From NCBI GenBank assembly GCA_946479185.1, contig CAMLFF010000167.1, positions 1 through 7,254 of the forward strand: a stretch of 7,254 bases of DNA, given 5' to 3'. A program made the translations under genes and the position numbers. The notes below the pieces were generated by a model, which saw only the letters and a list, made by a program, of their open reading frames with translations, did not search any database and was not told the DNA's origin. The stretch is from an uncultured Sphingobium sp. Lineage in GTDB: Bacteria > Pseudomonadota > Alphaproteobacteria > Sphingomonadales > Sphingomonadaceae. Positions 5,644-7,254 of this stretch are shown one piece after another; the first letter of the stretch is position 1; each line of letters opens with the position of its first letter.

Positions 5644-6900
5644 TCAAGTCGTCGCGGCCCGTTGTTTCGCAAGCTGCGATGGCGCGGTTTCCTTGAGGAA
5701 CATCGCGACGATACCGGCGGCAATCGTCAACCCCACCATGATCCAGAGCGGCGCGGCCAGCGTGGTGGCATCTGCTGCCATGCCAGCCAGTGCCGGGGCA
5801 AACACGCCGCCCAATATCTCCGCCGAGCCCATCGTGAGGCCCAATGCTGTCGCCGCATGGCGCGGGTCCACGCTTTCGGATGGCACCGTTGCCATGAAGA
5901 GCGGGAAGATGCCGTTCAGCCCCCAGCCGAAGAAGAAGATTGGCACCAGTCCCCAGATCGAGCCGTGAAAGAACATGGCCCCGAGCGGTAGGATCACACC
6001 AATGAAGGGCATGGCGATCATGACTGGCCGTCGCCCGATCCTGTCCGACAGGCCCGATGTCGCGAAGCTGCCAATTGTTGCCGAAATGCCGAGTGTTGCG
6101 ATGAGCCAGCTCATTTCTGATCCGGTAAAGCCGCGCACATTGGTGAGGTAGATCGGCAGGAAGGTGAGGCACACCACGAAATAGCTGACCATCAGCACGC
6201 CCAGGATCACGCAGACCAGAATGTTGCGGTTCGCCAGCGCATTCATGATGCCATAGCTTTCGCCTGCCACCGCCTTGGGCTTCTCCGGCATCGGCGGTTC
6301 TTCGAGCGAGAACCAGATGATGAGCGCCGCAATGATGCCCGGAATACCGGCGAGGAAGAAGGCGTTGCGCCAGCCAAATTCCTGCCCGAACCATACGAGC
6401 AGCACTGGCGCGAGAAAGGAGCCGAGCAGGTTCGATCCGAAATTCTGCGCAATGCCTTGTGCGAGGCCGCGATGACGCGGATCGACTTCCGTTGCCACCA
6501 TTGCATGGCTGATCGGCATCACGCCGCCTTCCGCCGCGCCCATCAAAAGCCGGGCGCACAGCATGAAGATGAAGCTTGTCGCGATGCCGCTCATGAAGGA
6601 GCAGAGCGAGAAGCCCAGTGTGGCGATGACCAGCAGCAACTTGCGATTGCCGATCGTGTCGGAGAGCTTGCCGACGCCGAACGCTGCCAGCGCCCATGTG
6701 AAGGAGAGGGCGCTCGCCAGCAGGCCGATCTGGGTGTTGCTGAGCGAAAGGTCAGACTGGACCATCGGCATCAGCACATTGAGCGCTTGCCGATCAAAAA
6801 ACACGATGCCGAAATTGATGCTGAGCAATCCGACCAGCCAGACCTGATAGCCCTTACTGCGGCGCGCGCCTGTCGGCGCAGCCTCCCCATTCGCGATCAT
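5644..6900 (-). CDS. MFS transporter, anion:cation symporter-like
   Basis: A 418-residue inner-membrane carrier with the 12-helix pattern of the major facilitator superfamily. Helix 1 contains NFGIVFFDRQALNVLMP (29-45). Motif A appears after helix 2 as GKLSDTIGNRK (77-87) and again in the second half as SGLSDRIGRRP (282-292). Helix 4 has RLLMGAAEGGVMP (117-129), with the charged Arg and Glu typical of carriers for organic and aromatic acids, followed by EVDPRHRGLAQG. GWRNAFFLAGIPG (176-188) and the long hydrophilic central loop (about 200-222) are standard for this group. Likely role: proton- or sodium-coupled uptake of a small organic acid, or its export. ATG at 6898-6900 has AGAGG seven bases upstream. 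It lies downstream of the thioesterase gene on the same strand (72-base gap with a dyad) and converges on the MetE-like gene. The family is certain, the substrate unknown. Confidence 0.94.
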   Translation of the reverse strand: MIANGEAAPTGARRSKGYQVWLVGLLSINFGIVFFDRQALNVLMPMVQSDLSLSNTQIGLLASALSFTWALAAFGVGKLSDTIGNRKLLLVIATLGFSLCSFMSGIATSFIFMLCARLLMGAAEGGVMPISHAMVATEVDPRHRGLAQGIAQNFGSNLLGSFLAPVLLVWFGQEFGWRNAFFLAGIPGIIAALIIWFSLEEPPMPEKPKAVAGESYGIMNALANRNILVCVILGVLMVSYFVVCLTFLPIYLTNVRGFTGSEMSWLIATLGISATIGSFATSGLSDRIGRRPVMIAMPFIGVILPLGAMFFHGSIWGLVPIFFFGWGLNGIFPLFMATVPSESVDPRHAATALGLTMGSAEILGGVFAPALAGMAADATTLAAPLWIMVGLTIAAGIVAMFLKETAPSQLAKQRAATT

Positions 6901-6920
6901 GCGCGCACCTCTCCCTGTTA

Positions 6921-6939
6921 GAACATTTTATCTATGTTC
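6921..6939. promoter_or_regulatory. Inverted repeat GAACAT-N7-ATGTTC upstream of the MFS gene, candidate operator
   Basis: Perfect 6-bp arms (6921-6926 and 6934-6939) around an AT-rich 7-base centre, 21 bases before the MFS start codon and just upstream of its ribosome-binding site. The minus strand reads TAAAAT across 6925-6930, a possible -10, but I see no convincing -35 at the right distance. The size and symmetry suit a dimeric repressor such as a TetR- or MarR-type protein; which one cannot be told. Confidence 0.45.
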
Positions 6940-6972
6940 CTACATTGACCGGACTGGCGCGCTTTTCCAGCA

Positions 6973-7254
6973 CTATTTGTTGAACATATCCCGGATGGCA
7001 TCCGGCACACGCTCGGCGCTCATGCCGCCGGGCCGGTCGACATTTCGCACGGCCCAGACCCGCTTTTCCGTGCCTTCAACGCAGACTTTCCCGTCCTTCA
7101 AAAGCCGGTGGCGGATCGTGAAGCTGGAATTGCCGAACGCAGGGGCTTCTGCCTCAAGGATCACATCGTCCCCATAGGCGGCGGGGCGGCTAAATTTGGC
7201 CGAGACGTCCACCATCGGGAAACCAAGCACGCCTTGCGCCTTGAGCATGTCGCG
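6973..7254 (-). CDS. Hotdog-fold acyl-CoA thioesterase (4HBT-like), C-terminal 93 residues, cut by window edge
   Basis: The reading frame is open to the right edge; the true start, about 45-50 residues upstream by comparison with the family, is outside. Visible is the second part of a hotdog domain: GFPMVDVSAKFSRPAAYGDD, then beta strands with ILEAEAPAFGNSSFTIRHRL and VCVEGTEKRVWAV, then a short tail ending MFNK. This is the pattern of 4-hydroxybenzoyl-CoA thioesterase / YbgC-type enzymes, which hydrolyse acyl- or aroyl-CoA in the cytosol. The N-terminal segment with the catalytic Asp is not in the window. A Met six bases from the edge (7246-7248) is internal, since the preceding codons remain open and the domain would be half missing. 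The gene precedes the MFS gene on the same strand with a 72-base gap and no clear terminator, so the two may be cotranscribed. Confidence 0.82.
   Translation of the reverse strand, partial: RDMLKAQGVLGFPMVDVSAKFSRPAAYGDDVILEAEAPAFGNSSFTIRHRLLKDGKVCVEGTEKRVWAVRNVDRPGGMSAERVPDAIRDMFNK

Noticed and set aside
1..7254. CRISPR arrays, insertion sequences, tRNA or rRNA genes, phage or toxin-antitoxin genes
   Set aside because: Nothing resembling these was seen; gaps are short and the coding sequence is accounted for by metabolic and transport genes.

Overview
The window looks like an accessory catabolic region from an alphaproteobacterium, most likely a sphingomonad. The grounds are fairly high G+C with strong third-position bias, a large TonB-dependent receptor with a DIVVTA-type TonB box of the kind expanded in Sphingomonadales, and its combination with small oxygenase-type enzymes and an MFS carrier. 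This placement is inference from gene style; no ribosomal or other taxonomic marker is present.

Layout, left to right. Positions 1-1480 hold three minus-strand genes, transcribed leftwards: a VOC-fold metalloprotein (1067-1480), a cupin of the 2,4'-dihydroxyacetophenone dioxygenase / acetylacetone dioxygenase type (463-1008), and a short-chain dehydrogenase (1-466, cut by the left edge) that overlaps the cupin by GTGA. A good promoter-like sequence (1516-1545) lies just upstream of the VOC gene, and a hairpin (1587-1613) separates this cassette from the next gene. Positions 1645-4185 are a complete TonB-dependent outer-membrane receptor, also on the minus strand. The intergenic region 4186-4454 is divergent and holds three tandem dyads between 4263 and 4320, plus overlapping promoter-like elements for both directions. 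Positions 4455-5597 encode, on the plus strand, a stand-alone MetE C-terminal-like zinc protein. It converges on a minus-strand MFS transporter (5644-6900), and a strong hairpin (5604-5633) sits between the two stop codons. At the right edge is the C-terminal part of a hotdog-fold acyl-CoA thioesterase (6973-7254), also minus strand, separated from the MFS gene by a short gap with a perfect 6-bp dyad.

A plausible reading is a substrate-specific uptake and breakdown module. The receptor would bring a compound across the outer membrane and the MFS carrier across the inner membrane. The SDR would oxidise an alcohol or ketol, and the three-His cupin would cleave a C-C bond next to a carbonyl. The VOC protein would act on an aromatic intermediate or an oxoaldehyde product, and the thioesterase on an acyl-CoA. 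The MetE-like protein may move a methyl or alkyl group to or from a thiol. The actual substrate cannot be read from the sequence. The most notable non-coding feature is the 4263-4320 dyad array, placed so that one or two regulators could control the receptor and the MetE-like gene together.
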